Source: Actinomycetota bacterium
GTDB lineage: Bacteria; Actinomycetota; Acidimicrobiia; Acidimicrobiales; Ilumatobacteraceae
Direction: 5' to 3'
DNA length: 64,000 nt
NCBI GenBank assembly: GCA_009702045.1
Contig: WLIV01000008.1
Coordinates: forward strand, 62,001-126,000
How positions within the stretch are numbered: position 1 is the first letter of the stretch; each line of letters opens with the position of its first letter. A program made the position numbers and the translations under genes. The notes beneath the pieces were generated by a model. It was not told the origin of the DNA, did not search any database, and saw only the letters and a list, made by a program, of their open reading frames with translations. Below are positions 1 through 9,056 of this stretch, in pieces.

Positions 1-240
1 ATGCGCACTCAAGTGGAAGAAACCATCGAAGTGATCCGGCCAGCACTGCAGGCCGACGGCGGTGACATCATCCTGCGCGACGTGGACGAAGCGACGGGAA
101 TCGTCACAGTGACGCTCATCGGGGCCTGCGGAACATGCCCGGCCAGCGGTCAGACACTGAAGGCGGGCATCGAGCGCATCATGCGCGACCGCATCGACGG
201 TGTCACCGAAGTGATCAACGTGGTGCCCGACGAGCTATGA
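1..240 (+). CDS. NifU C-terminal domain (Nfu-type) iron-sulfur scaffold protein
   Basis: A 79-residue protein consisting only of the NifU C-terminal domain. The motif GACGTCPAS near residue 42 supplies the CxxC pair that in Nfu proteins holds a transient Fe-S cluster between two subunits for delivery to target enzymes in the cytoplasm. Length fits stand-alone Nfu domains of about 75-90 residues. The reading frame opens at the first base of the window, so an upstream in-frame start cannot be excluded. The stop overlaps the start of the MeaB gene by four bases (ATGA), so the two are probably translated together. Family assignment is firm; the client proteins are unknown. Confidence 0.85.
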   Translation: MRTQVEETIEVIRPALQADGGDIILRDVDEATGIVTVTLIGACGTCPASGQTLKAGIERIMRDRIDGVTEVINVVPDEL

Positions 241-1199
241 GCCGGCGCAACCAACCCGTCGGTGAACTCCTCGACGCGGCGCGAGGGGGCGATCGTGGAG
301 CATTGGCCAGATTGCTCTCGCTCGTCGAACGAGGCACCGACGAGGCCCGCACGATCGGGCGCCTCACGTATCCACTGTCGGGCAAGGGCTACACCGTGGG
401 TCTCACCGGTGCGCCGGGCGCTGGTAAGTCGACGCTCACTTCAGCGATGATCGGGAACTTGCGCCAGGAGGGCGAGAAGGTCGCGGTGCTCGCCATCGAC
501 CCATCGTCGCCGTTCACGGGTGGAGCCATCCTCGGCGACCGCGTGCGCATGCAGGATCACGCCACCGACCCGGGTGTGTTCATCCGTTCGATGGCCACCC
601 GAGGTCACCTCGGTGGTCTGTCGCTGGCTACACCCGAGGCCGTACGCCTGCTCGATGCCGTCGGCGGTGGCTGGATCCTCGTGGAGACCGTCGGAGTCGG
701 CCAGGTCGAGGTGGAGATCGCCGGCAAGGCCGACACCACCGTTGTCGTCGTCAACCCGGGTTGGGGTGATTCCGTGCAGGCCAACAAGGCCGGTCTGATG
801 GAGATCGCCGACATCTTCGTGATCAACAAGGCCGATCGCAAGGGTGTCGAAGACACCCGGCGCGACCTCGAGGGCATGCTCGAGCTCAGCGATCTGGCGC
901 ACGATGCCTGGCGGCCCCCGATCATCCCGGTCGTCGCCATCGACAAGAAGGGCATCGACGTGGTGTGGAGCGAAGTTCGCCGTCACCGCGCGTTCATCGA
1001 GGGCAACGGGGAGCTTGCTCGTCGTCGCGAGTTTCGCTTGCGCGAGGAGTTGCGCGAGATCGTCGCTCGCCGACTGGAGCAACGTGCCCGCGAGCTCACC
1101 ACCGGTGAGAAGTGGGATGAACTCCAGTCGGGAGTCATCGCTCGCACCACCGACCCGTGGTCGGCCGCCGACGAGATGCTGCGGGTGGTCGGCGCGTAA
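237..1199 (+). CDS. meaB: MeaB/ArgK-family GTPase, methylmalonyl-CoA mutase chaperone
   Basis: 320 residues. The P-loop GAPGAGKST (Lys about residue 64), the segment AIDPSSPFTGGAILGDR and the late NKADRKG guanine-specificity motif identify the MeaB/ArgK group of SIMIBI-class GTPases. These guard adenosylcobalamin-dependent mutases such as methylmalonyl-CoA mutase during cofactor loading. ATG 237 is chosen because it overlaps the preceding stop by four bases and begins with the family's usual N-terminus; the longer open frame upstream runs through the nifU gene. No mutase gene lies in the window. Members of this family have also been called lysine/arginine/ornithine transport ATPase (ArgK), a label now regarded as wrong. 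Confidence 0.9.
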   Translation: MSRRNQPVGELLDAARGGDRGALARLLSLVERGTDEARTIGRLTYPLSGKGYTVGLTGAPGAGKSTLTSAMIGNLRQEGEKVAVLAIDPSSPFTGGAILGDRVRMQDHATDPGVFIRSMATRGHLGGLSLATPEAVRLLDAVGGGWILVETVGVGQVEVEIAGKADTTVVVVNPGWGDSVQANKAGLMEIADIFVINKADRKGVEDTRRDLEGMLELSDLAHDAWRPPIIPVVAIDKKGIDVVWSEVRRHRAFIEGNGELARRREFRLREELREIVARRLEQRARELTTGEKWDELQSGVIARTTDPWSAADEMLRVVGA

Positions 1200-1223
1200 G
1201 GCCGCTCGCCTAGGGTGCTGGGC

Positions 1224-1997
1224 ATGAGCGAACTGGTGCTGGTGGAACGTCGTGCCGATGGCGTGGCCGTGGTGACGTTGAACAACCCGAAGGTCAATGC
1301 GTTGTCGCAGGCGGTGCTGTCAGCGCTGTACGACGTGGCGCTCGACCTCACGGTGAACCCGCCTGGCGCCGTGGTGATCACCGGTGGCGACCGGTTGCTC
1401 GCTGCGGGTGCCGACATCTCCGAGTTCGCCGGGCGCGCTGAGGGGGCACTCATCGGGGCCGGGTTCCACCGTGCGTTGAACGCGGTTGCCGCCATCCCGC
1501 GGTTCGTGATCGCCGCCGTCAGTGGCTACGCGCTCGGTGGCGGGTGCGAACTTTCGATGGCCTGCGATTACCGCATCGCCAGTGAGAAAGCTGTGTTCGG
1601 TCAGCCGGAAGTGCTGCTGGGCATTCTTCCCGGTGGTGGCGGCACACAGCGCCTGCCGCGTCTGGTGGGTGCCAGTCGGGCCAAGGAGCTGATGTTCACG
1701 GGTCGTCAGGTGAAGGCCGACGAGGCGCTGCGCATCGGACTGTGCGACGAGGTCGTGCCCCACGAGCAGTTGCACGAACGGGCGTTGGCGCTGGCGGCCG
1801 AAGTCGCCCGCGGTGCGGTGCAGGCGCAAGCGTTGATGAAGCAGGCCGTTGATGTTGGCCTCGAGTCCGATCTGCCTGCCGGGTTGGCACTTGAGTTGGA
1901 GCTGTTCGCAGCTGTGTTCGACACACAGGACGCGGCCGTCGGCGTCGAGTCGTTCCGCGCCAACGGCCCCGGCAAAGCGCAGTTCACCGGCCAGTAG
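1224..1997 (+). CDS. Enoyl-CoA hydratase/isomerase family protein
   Basis: 257-residue crotonase-fold protein. The oxyanion-hole segment AAGADISEF and the two acidic residues expected of a hydratase, in GGGCELSMACD and PEVLLGILPGGGGTQRL, are all present, so a water-adding beta-oxidation enzyme is likely; exact substrate length cannot be read. ATG 1224 is preferred over GTG 1215 because a TAGGGT hexamer (1211-1216) sits seven bases upstream, the leaderless spacing seen repeatedly in this window. It follows meaB on the same strand after 24 bases but with this apparent promoter of its own, and faces the convergent phosphorylase gene. Confidence 0.88.
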   Translation: MSELVLVERRADGVAVVTLNNPKVNALSQAVLSALYDVALDLTVNPPGAVVITGGDRLLAAGADISEFAGRAEGALIGAGFHRALNAVAAIPRFVIAAVSGYALGGGCELSMACDYRIASEKAVFGQPEVLLGILPGGGGTQRLPRLVGASRAKELMFTGRQVKADEALRIGLCDEVVPHEQLHERALALAAEVARGAVQAQALMKQAVDVGLESDLPAGLALELELFAAVFDTQDAAVGVESFRANGPGKAQFTGQ

Positions 1998-2006
1998 CCG
2001 TCGGTT

Positions 2007-2079
2007 TCTGGGAAGGAATCGTCCCGAATCGGCCTCTGGACAGGATCAGTCCCGGAATCCGGAACTAACCCTTCCCAGA
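2007..2079. terminator. Possible bidirectional terminator between convergent genes
   Basis: A ten-base inverted repeat (TCTGGGAAGG at 2007-2016, CCTTCCCAGA at 2070-2079) brackets the gap between the enoyl-CoA hydratase and phosphorylase stops. The loop is long (53 bases) and there is no U-tract, so termination is only suggested by position. Confidence 0.3.
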
Positions 2080-2093
2080 CTGCGACTGCGGAC

Positions 2094-4556
2094 TCAGTCG
2101 GCCCAGGCGATGAGGCCCAACTCCACCGGGCTCACCAGGTGGGGGTGCGATGGCATGGCACGTACGGTGAGGCCGTACGGGCCGGCATCGCCCACCGCGT
2201 ACTCGGCTTCGAACACTCCGGGGGCGACGTTGGTGAGCGTGACGACCTGCGGGGTGCCGACGAACTCGCCAGCGGAGTCGACCGCTCCGTGGAGTACCTG
2301 GACGGCGACGTCCGCCACTGCGAGGCCATCGATCTCGACGAGCGCGCGTACCGTTCGGCGGTCGCCCTCGTTCGCCGGTTCCGTGTCGCACTGCACGTCG
2401 ACGACCTTGACGATCGGCCACGCAGCGATGACGCGTTGTTTCCAAGCTGCCAGATCGCGAGCGGCAGCACCGTCGGCAGCGTTGGCGAGGTCGCTGCTCC
2501 CGGCGGCGGGTTCGTAGAGCTGGATGGTGTAGTCGCGCACCATGCGAGCAGCGGTCACGAACGGCCCGAGCGACCGCCAGTTGTTCTCCATCTTCTCGAT
2601 CCAGCCGTGGGGCAGCCCGTCCCAGCCGCGGTCGTAGTACAGCGGCACGATCTCGCGCTCGAGCAGACCGAACAGGCTGGTGGTTTCACGTTGGTCGCGG
2701 CGGCCGAGATCCGGGTCGTCGTCGGCGGAGTTGATCGCCCAGCCGTTCTCGCCGTCGTAGCACTCGTCCCACCAACCGTCGAGGATGCTGCAGTTCAGCG
2801 CACCGTTGAGCGCAGCCTTCATCCCGCTGGTGCCACAGGCTTCGAGCGGGCGGCGCGGGTTGTTCAGCCATACATCGCAGCCGTGGTACATCACGCGGGC
2901 GACGGCCATGTCGTAGTCGGGCACGAACACAAAGCGGTGGCCGACGTCGAGCTGGCGGGCGAACAGCTCAATGTCGCGGATCATGTCCTTGCCGGGCTGG
3001 TCGGCAGGGTGGGCTTTGCCCGCGAACACGAATTGCACCGGCCGGTCGGCGCTGAGTAGCAACTTGCGCAGACGGTCGGGCTGCGACAGCACCATCGTTG
3101 CCCGCTTGTACGTGGCGAAGCGACGGGCGAACCCGATGGTGAGTGCCTTCGGGTCGAGCAGCGCGTCGCCCATGCGGTCGCGCACGAACGCAACGAGATC
3201 GGCGCGTCCTTTGGAGCGAGCCGCCCACAACTCGGCGTGGTCGATGTTGGAGACGCCACTCCACGACGCTGCATCGGCGCCGTCCCACACCGAGCCGACG
3301 CTCTTCGCCAGCAGCGCGGCGATGTGATCACCCACCCAGGTGTGCGCATGCACTCCGTTGGTGATGGCGCCGATCGGCACTTCGGACACGGGCACATCGG
3401 GCCACATGCCGGCGAACATTTCGCGGCTGACTTCACCGTGCAACTGGGCGACGCCGTTGCTGCGTCCAGCTAAGCGCAGCCCCATCACGGCCATGTTGAA
3501 CTTGCCGTCGGGCTCGTCGTTGCGATGCCCGATCTCCATCAGCTGATCCATGGTGATGCCACAGGACTTGGCGAAGCCGGTGAAGTACTTCTCCATCAAT
3601 TCCCGGCTGAAGCGATCGATACCAGCGGGCACCGGTGTATGCGTGGTGAACACCCCGCCGGCGCGAACTGCTTCGACCGCGTCGGCGAACGTGAAACCCT
3701 TGCCGACAAGCTCACGGATGCGCTCGAGCGACAGGAACCCGGCGTGCCCTTCGTTGGTGTGGAACACCTGTGGCTCTAGGTGCAGTGCCCGCAGCGCGCG
3801 CACTCCGCCGATACCCAGCACCATCTCCTGACGCAGGCGATGCTCGGTGTCGCCGCCGTAGAGGCGGTCGGTGATCGCAGCGGCGTCAGGGCTGTTGGAG
3901 TCGACGTTCGTGTCGAGCAGGTACAGCGCCACTCGGCCGACCTGTACGCGCCACACCTTGATCTTGACCTCGTCGCCGCCGATCTCGACAGACACCTGCA
4001 CCTCGGTGGGGTGCAGCGCGAGCCCGTGCGGGTCGAGCGGCGGGTAGCGCTCTTCCTGTACGCCGTCGGCGTTGAGGCGCTGGCGGAAGTAGCCCTCGGC
4101 GTACAGCAGGCCGACGGCAGTGAGTGGCAGGCCAAGGTCGGACGCTGCCTTCAGGTGGTCGCCGGCGAGGACGCCGAGGCCACCGGAATACTGCGGCAAC
4201 GTCTCGGAGAGACCGAACTCGGGGGAGAAGTAGGCGACTCCGTGCAGTGGGGAGTCGGTGCGCGCCTGGAACCACCGGGTGGCGTTGATCGCATCGCTGA
4301 GCCGGGCATCGGCGGCACCGACAGCGGCGACGACCTCTGGGTCTGCTGCCAAACGAGCCCACTGTGCTGCGGTGATCGCCGCCAACAGGCGGAGCGGATC
4401 TCGACCAGTGGAGGCCCACAGGTAGGGATCCAGGCGCTTGAACAGCCGCTGGGTGTCGCGATCCCAGGTCCAATGGAGGTTCATCGCCAGTTCCGAAAGT
4501 GCTCTCAGCGGCTGGGGAATGGCGGGAATGACGTTGAACTCGCGAACTGCACGCAC
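2094..4556 (-). CDS. glgP: Alpha-glucan phosphorylase (GT35), Mycobacterium-type GlgP
   Basis: About 820 residues. Releases glucose-1-phosphate from alpha-1,4-glucan with pyridoxal phosphate as cofactor. Diagnostic segments are the N-terminal LAMNLHWTWDRDTQRLF, FSPEFGLSETLPQYSGGLG, HTNEGHAGFL and the cofactor-lysine region ACGTSGMKAALNGALN, which is the form found in the alpha-glucan phosphorylases of actinobacteria rather than the classic animal/E. coli type. GTG 4556 is preferred over GTG 4583: TAGCCT (4569-4564) sits seven bases ahead of it and the family usually starts at this point. It faces the hydratase tail to tail and lies downstream of the GT4 gene on the same strand, forming a glycogen turnover locus with glgB. 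Confidence 0.9.
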   Translation of the reverse strand: MRAVREFNVIPAIPQPLRALSELAMNLHWTWDRDTQRLFKRLDPYLWASTGRDPLRLLAAITAAQWARLAADPEVVAAVGAADARLSDAINATRWFQARTDSPLHGVAYFSPEFGLSETLPQYSGGLGVLAGDHLKAASDLGLPLTAVGLLYAEGYFRQRLNADGVQEERYPPLDPHGLALHPTEVQVSVEIGGDEVKIKVWRVQVGRVALYLLDTNVDSNSPDAAAITDRLYGGDTEHRLRQEMVLGIGGVRALRALHLEPQVFHTNEGHAGFLSLERIRELVGKGFTFADAVEAVRAGGVFTTHTPVPAGIDRFSRELMEKYFTGFAKSCGITMDQLMEIGHRNDEPDGKFNMAVMGLRLAGRSNGVAQLHGEVSREMFAGMWPDVPVSEVPIGAITNGVHAHTWVGDHIAALLAKSVGSVWDGADAASWSGVSNIDHAELWAARSKGRADLVAFVRDRMGDALLDPKALTIGFARRFATYKRATMVLSQPDRLRKLLLSADRPVQFVFAGKAHPADQPGKDMIRDIELFARQLDVGHRFVFVPDYDMAVARVMYHGCDVWLNNPRRPLEACGTSGMKAALNGALNCSILDGWWDECYDGENGWAINSADDDPDLGRRDQRETTSLFGLLEREIVPLYYDRGWDGLPHGWIEKMENNWRSLGPFVTAARMVRDYTIQLYEPAAGSSDLANAADGAAARDLAAWKQRVIAAWPIVKVVDVQCDTEPANEGDRRTVRALVEIDGLAVADVAVQVLHGAVDSAGEFVGTPQVVTLTNVAPGVFEAEYAVGDAGPYGLTVRAMPSHPHLVSPVELGLIAWAD

Positions 4557-4639
4557 AGCAAGCAGGCTAGTTGCAGCCGACACGGCGCGCCCTGGGCGGT
4601 TGTGCGCGTACTCCCTGAGCAGGGCGTACGCGCACGGTG

Positions 4640-5809
4640 TTATGTGGTGGGGGTGAGGGCAGCCCGGTAGACCTCAGCCGTCGCCAGGGCAATCGCATCC
4701 CAGGTGTAGGCGCGGCGCAGCAGATCGGCAGCGTTCACGCGCAGACGCTCTGCAGCAACAGGATCGGCGAGCAACTCGGCGATGCGGTCGGCCAACTCGT
4801 GTTGGTTGCCGGGTTCGAACAGCAACCCGGCATCGGTGCCCTCGACGATCTCAGCCAACCCGCCGGTGCGGGCCACGATCGTCGGTGCGCCGGCAGCCAT
4901 ACCTTCGAGCGCGACGATCCCGAACGGTTCGTACAGCGAAGGGATGACGACGCAGGCCGCTTCCTCGAGCAAGGCCCGAAGTTCGTCGTCGGAGACGAAC
5001 CCGGCGAGTTGCACGATGTCGCCCACCCCCTCCATGTCGATGTGTGTCTGTAGTTCAGGGAGGTAGCTGCCGCGTCCGGCAATCACGCAGCGAATACCGG
5101 GCACGCGGTGCCGGAGTTCGCCGATGGCGCGGGCCAGTACGTGGAAACCCTTCTCGTACTGGATGCGACCCCATGCCACCACGAGTGGGTTGCTGGTGTG
5201 GCTGACGTCGCGCTGGAGCGCGCTGCGCGTGTTCCAGCGTTCGGTGTCGACGCCGTTGGGTACGAGGTGGACCTTCTCGGAAGGCAGTTCGAAGTTGGCG
5301 ACGACCTCGCGCACCATGAAGCGCGAGCAGGCGATGATCTCGCAGGCCTGATAGGTGAGCCACCATTCGATTGCGTTGATCGTCCCCGGCAGGCCTGGTG
5401 GCAGATGGCCCCCGTGGCGGCCGCGCTCGGTGGCGTGGATGGTGGCCACGAGTGGCACGCCCAACAACGTCTTCGCCGTGTCGCCAGCCCACGCCACCAT
5501 CCAGTCGTGCGCGTGCACGACGTCGGGTCGCCAGTCGCCCAGCTGGGCGATGAGTTGCACGAGCTGGTGGTTGGCCGACGCCATGCGTGCCACCAGGTCG
5601 TCGTCGGGCAGCCACGGAAGCGCGATGTCGGCGCGCAGCACTCGAACGCCGTCCACGACCGAGTCCTCGGGTTCGCCCGGATGGTGCAGGCTGCACACCA
5701 CCACCTCGTGGCCAGCACGGTGCATCGCTCGCGCGAGGCCGTCGACGTGGGCGGCAATACCTCCCACGACGAGTGGCGGGTACTCCCAGGAGAACATCAC
5801 GACGCGCAC
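4640..5809 (-). CDS. GT4 glycosyltransferase, glycogen synthase/GlgM-like
   Basis: About 389 residues, GT-B fold. The start MFSWEYPPLVVGGIAAHV is typical of retaining GT4 enzymes of the GlgA/GlgM group, and YEPFGIVALEGMAAGAPTIV carries the EX7E nucleotide-sugar motif. Place between a phosphorylase and a branching enzyme argues for a role in making alpha-1,4-glucan or maltose-1-phosphate from an activated glucose; this is inferred from context. GTG 5809 is chosen over 5833 because TACGTT (5822-5817) stands seven bases upstream and the family begins with this MRVV-type N-terminus. It is divergent from glgB across a 62-base gap. Confidence 0.82.
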   Translation of the reverse strand: MRVVMFSWEYPPLVVGGIAAHVDGLARAMHRAGHEVVVCSLHHPGEPEDSVVDGVRVLRADIALPWLPDDDLVARMASANHQLVQLIAQLGDWRPDVVHAHDWMVAWAGDTAKTLLGVPLVATIHATERGRHGGHLPPGLPGTINAIEWWLTYQACEIIACSRFMVREVVANFELPSEKVHLVPNGVDTERWNTRSALQRDVSHTSNPLVVAWGRIQYEKGFHVLARAIGELRHRVPGIRCVIAGRGSYLPELQTHIDMEGVGDIVQLAGFVSDDELRALLEEAACVVIPSLYEPFGIVALEGMAAGAPTIVARTGGLAEIVEGTDAGLLFEPGNQHELADRIAELLADPVAAERLRVNAADLLRRAYTWDAIALATAEVYRAALTPTT

Positions 5810-5816
5810 GGCTGCG

Positions 5817-5864
5817 AACGTAGCAGTGACCACTCGCGAGAAGTGGAGGCGTGTGCCGTACCAT
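5817..5864. promoter_or_regulatory. Divergent leaderless promoter pair for the GT4 gene and glgB
   Basis: On the minus strand TACGTT (5822-5817) lies seven bases before GTG 5809; on the plus strand TACCAT (5859-5864) lies seven bases before GTG 5872. Both fit a TAnnnT -10 element whose transcript would begin at the start codon. No convincing -35 hexamer was seen. Confidence 0.55.
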
Positions 5865-5871
5865 CGGAGAC

Positions 5872-7740
5872 GTGGTCCTTTCAGATCTCGACCTGCATCT
5901 CTTCAACGAGGGAACCCACCGACGGCTGTGGGAGTGTCTCGGGGCGCAGCCTCAGCCGACCGGTGGCGTGCGATTCGCTGTGTGGGCGCCCAACGCCTCG
6001 GCCGTGTTCGCGCAAGGTGATTGGAATGGTTGGGGTGTGGGCACGCCGCTGGAGCCGCAGGCCGATTCCGGTATCTGGGCTGCGGTCGTCGCCGACGCCG
6101 AGCCGGGTCATCGGTACAAGTACTCCGTCGCCGATGCGCAGGGCCACTACATGCTGAAGGCCGACCCGATGGCACAACAGACGGAGTGTCCGCCGTCGAC
6201 CGCAAGTGTCGTGCCGTGGCCGGTTCCCTACGAGTGGGACGACGGCGACTGGATGGCGACCCGTACCCATGCGCCGGGATCGCCTCTGCGCATCTACGAG
6301 GTGCATCTCGGGTCGTGGCGGTGGGGGGTCGACGACTACGTGACGATGGGACATGCGCTCGCCGACCATGTGTCAGCGATGGGGTTCACTCACGTGGAGT
6401 TGATGCCGGTGGCCGAGCATCCGTTCGGCGGGTCGTGGGGCTATCAGGTCAGCGGGTACTACGCGCCGACGGCTCGCTACGGCACACCGCACGATCTGAA
6501 GGCGATGATCGACACGCTGCATCGGCGCGGCATCGGTGTCATCGTCGACTGGGTTCCGGCGCACTTTCCGAAGGACGACTGGAGTCTCGCCCGCTTCGAC
6601 GGCACGGCGCTCTACGAACACTCCGACCCGCGTCAGGGTGAGCACCCCGACTGGGGCACGTACGTCTTCAACTACGGGCGCACCGAGGTGCGCAACTTTC
6701 TGGTCGCCAACGCGTTGTATTGGTTCCACGAGTTCCACATCGACGGACTGCGCGTCGACGCGGTCGCCAGCATGTTGTATCTCGACTACTCGCGCCCGGC
6801 CGGCGGCTGGGTCCCGAATCGCGACGGCGGTCGCGAGAACCTCGACGCCATCGCCTTCCTGCAGGAACTCAACTCCGTCGTGAAGGCTGAGGTCCCCACC
6901 GCGATGATGATTGCTGAGGAGAGCACTGCGTGGCCCAGGGTGACCCAACCCGTCGAGCACGGTGGGCTCGGGTTCACCCACAAGTGGAACATGGGGTGGA
7001 TGAACGACACCCTTGCCTACATGCATCACGAACCGGTGCACCGTCAGTGGCACCACCGCGAGATGTCGTTCGGTCTGCTCTACGCATTCAGCGAGCGGTT
7101 CGTGTTGCCGCTCAGCCACGACGAAGTGGTGCATGGCAAGGGCAGCCTGTTGTCGAAGATGCCCGGCGACGACTGGCAGCGCTTCGCCAACCTGCGTGCG
7201 CTGTACGCCTGGATGTGGGCGCAGCCCGGTGCACCGCTGCTGTTCATGGGTGCCGAGATTGCACCGTTCACGGAGTGGAACGAGAGCCAGGGTCTGCCGT
7301 GGCACCTGCTCGAACATGCGCAGCACCATGGCGTGCTTGATTTGATCATCGAACTCAACCGCCTCAGTCGCGAGTGGCCGGCGCTGTACGAGCGCGACCA
7401 CGAACCCACTGGCTTCCAGTGGCTTGACGCGGACGATGCGGCCAACTCGATGTTCGCGTTACTGCGCTGGGGCTACGCCGGCGGCAAGGCTGTCGCCTGT
7501 ATCGCCAACTTCACGCCCGTGCCGCGTGCCGGCTACCGAGTCGGGTTGCCGTGGTCGGGTACCTGGGACGTGCTGCTCGACACCGACTCACCGCACTTCG
7601 GTGGCAGCGGGTTCGGTTTCCGGCTCGACGGGGGCCGCTATGAAGCCACCCCCGATGTGCCGTGGCAGGGTCAGAAGGCATCGATCGTGCTCGATGTGCC
7701 GCCGCTGTCCGTGATCTGGTTGGGGTCCACCCGACCGTGA
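5872..7740 (+). CDS. glgB: 1,4-alpha-glucan branching enzyme (GH13)
   Basis: 622 residues. Introduces alpha-1,6 branches into glycogen. An N-terminal CBM48-like domain (FAVWAPNASAVFAQGDWNGW) precedes the GH13 barrel. The catalytic triad is visible: Asp296 in DGLRVDAVASMLYLDYSR, Glu349 in AEESTAWP and Asp417 in LSHDEVVHGKGSL. GTG 5872 is chosen over GTG 5851 because TACCAT lies seven bases upstream and would be inside the coding region if 5851 were used. Length is that of the short branching enzymes lacking an extra N-terminal domain. The last codons overlap the azlC start by four bases (GTGA), an unexpected coupling of sugar and amino-acid export genes. Confidence 0.93.
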   Translation: MVLSDLDLHLFNEGTHRRLWECLGAQPQPTGGVRFAVWAPNASAVFAQGDWNGWGVGTPLEPQADSGIWAAVVADAEPGHRYKYSVADAQGHYMLKADPMAQQTECPPSTASVVPWPVPYEWDDGDWMATRTHAPGSPLRIYEVHLGSWRWGVDDYVTMGHALADHVSAMGFTHVELMPVAEHPFGGSWGYQVSGYYAPTARYGTPHDLKAMIDTLHRRGIGVIVDWVPAHFPKDDWSLARFDGTALYEHSDPRQGEHPDWGTYVFNYGRTEVRNFLVANALYWFHEFHIDGLRVDAVASMLYLDYSRPAGGWVPNRDGGRENLDAIAFLQELNSVVKAEVPTAMMIAEESTAWPRVTQPVEHGGLGFTHKWNMGWMNDTLAYMHHEPVHRQWHHREMSFGLLYAFSERFVLPLSHDEVVHGKGSLLSKMPGDDWQRFANLRALYAWMWAQPGAPLLFMGAEIAPFTEWNESQGLPWHLLEHAQHHGVLDLIIELNRLSREWPALYERDHEPTGFQWLDADDAANSMFALLRWGYAGGKAVACIANFTPVPRAGYRVGLPWSGTWDVLLDTDSPHFGGSGFGFRLDGGRYEATPDVPWQGQKASIVLDVPPLSVIWLGSTRP

Positions 7741-8402
7741 TCTCGCCCTGGCGCGATGAGCGCCTTCGTGCAGTCGCCGCTGCGTGCGTGACCCTCGGGT
7801 TCGCGATCGGGGTGTTTGCCATTTCCTTCGGTGTCAGTTCGGTGGCGGCAGGTGCCACCGTTGGCCAGACCTGTGCGCTCTCGCTGCTGGTGTTCACCGG
7901 AGCGTCGCAGGTGTCGGCCGTCAGCGTCATCGGTGCTGGTGGCACGGCCGCGTCAGCATTCGGTGGCGCAGCGCTGCTGGCTGCCCGCAACGGCGTGTAC
8001 GGCCTGGCGATGGCGCCGCACTTGAAGGGCAGCCTGCCGACGCGCCTGATCGCCGCCCAGCTGACGATCGACGAGTCCACCGCCATGGCAGCAGCGCAGG
8101 AGGACGAGGCGCACCGCAGTGCAGCCTTCTGGATCACCGGTCTCAGCGTGTACCTGTTCTGGAACGTGGGCACGCTCATCGGGGCCCTGCTCGGCACCGC
8201 CATCGACCCGGCCACCTATGGCCTTGACGCCGCGTTCCCCGCTGCCTTCGTCGCGATCCTGTTCCCGTTGCTGCGTCAGAAGCGGCCGATGATGGCGGCC
8301 GCCATCGGTGGCGCGGTCTGCCTGGTGCTCATCCCGTTCACGCCCGTGGGCGTACCCATCCTGTGCGCCGCGTTGGCGATCCTCGTGGGGGCGCCGGAAT
8401 GA
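7737..8402 (+). CDS. azlC: AzlC family branched-chain amino acid exporter, large subunit
   Basis: 221 residues and mostly hydrophobic, with several membrane helices starting with LGFAIGVFAISFGVSSVAAG. The segment GASQVSAVSVIGAGGTAASA and the following AARNGVYGLAM match AzlC/YgaZ, the large subunit of two-component exporters of branched-chain amino acids or methionine. GTG 7737 overlaps the glgB stop, and the downstream gene encodes the matching small subunit. Export specificity cannot be read from sequence, but the many leucine/isoleucine genes in the window make branched-chain substrates plausible. Confidence 0.85.
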   Translation: MISPWRDERLRAVAAACVTLGFAIGVFAISFGVSSVAAGATVGQTCALSLLVFTGASQVSAVSVIGAGGTAASAFGGAALLAARNGVYGLAMAPHLKGSLPTRLIAAQLTIDESTAMAAAQEDEAHRSAAFWITGLSVYLFWNVGTLIGALLGTAIDPATYGLDAAFPAAFVAILFPLLRQKRPMMAAAIGGAVCLVLIPFTPVGVPILCAALAILVGAPE

Positions 8403-8701
8403 GTTGGACATTCGTGCTGCTGTTGGCGGCCACCGCCTACGCGTTCAAGGTGCTCGGCCTGGTGTTGGTGGGTGATCGCACGTTGCCGCCGGTGATCGAT
8501 CGTTGTCTCGCGCTGATCCCCGCCGCGCTCATCGCCGCGATCGTGATGTTGAACACCTTCGCCCACGGGCAGCACCTGCAGATCGATGCTCGCGCCGCTG
8601 GCGTCGGCGCTGCGGTCGTGGCCGCCTGGCGCAAGGCCCCGCTGATCGTGGTGATCGTGATCGGCGCCGCCGTCACCGCCCTGGTCCGCAAGCTCGCCTG
8701 A
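8399..8701 (+). CDS. azlD: AzlD domain protein, small exporter subunit
   Basis: 100 residues with three or four membrane segments and the AzlD-type start TYAFKVLGLVL-like (AYAFKVLGLVLVGD) followed by RCLALIPAALIAAIV. It pairs with AzlC to form the export complex. ATG 8399 overlaps the azlC stop by four bases, so the subunits are translationally coupled. The gene ends 28 bases before the convergent toxin gene. Confidence 0.85.
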   Translation: MSWTFVLLLAATAYAFKVLGLVLVGDRTLPPVIDRCLALIPAALIAAIVMLNTFAHGQHLQIDARAAGVGAAVVAAWRKAPLIVVIVIGAAVTALVRKLA

Positions 8702-8729
8702 CCAGCCGGTCCGGCCCGTCCCGCGAGGG

Positions 8730-9056
8730 TCAGCGACAGTCGACGGCCACGTGCAGTGCTGCACAGATCTCGGTCATTCGTGGCCCACTGAGCGAGCCGA
8801 TGCGGTCGGTGAGCGCGGCGACCGACACGTTTTCCACCGAGTCGAGGTTGGCCACGCAGGAACGTGGCACAGGGTCGATGGAGGGTTCGAGCAGCACCTC
8901 GCTGGGCAACCCGCGGATGGTGGTGGTGCACGGCGCGATCAGCGTTCGGCGCAGACGCGGGATCGCCGTGTCGCGCGACAGCACGATGACGGGCCGGCGG
9001 CCGATGTTGGGCAGTTCACACCACCACACATCACCCCGCTGCGGCAGGCTGCTCAT
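8730..9056 (-). CDS. MazF/PemK-family endoribonuclease toxin
   Basis: 108 residues. The N-terminal RGDVWWCELP followed by RRPVIVLSRD is the MazF/PemK signature of a sequence-specific mRNA interferase, and ANLDSVENVSV matches the later conserved strand. ATG 9056 overlaps the stop of the upstream antitoxin by four bases (TGA at 9055-9053 inside ATGA), the usual antitoxin-first order. Longer starts upstream would run into the antitoxin gene. Cleavage specificity is unknown. Confidence 0.85.
   Translation of the reverse strand: MSSLPQRGDVWWCELPNIGRRPVIVLSRDTAIPRLRRTLIAPCTTTIRGLPSEVLLEPSIDPVPRSCVANLDSVENVSVAALTDRIGSLSGPRMTEICAALHVAVDCR

Noticed and set aside
2139-3059. Long plus-strand frames opposite glgP
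   Set aside because: They mirror the phosphorylase coding strand and have no start signal or known domain.
5851-5871. GTG 5851 as glgB start
   Set aside because: It would place the TACCAT promoter element inside the gene and adds seven residues with no family similarity; GTG 5872 fits better.
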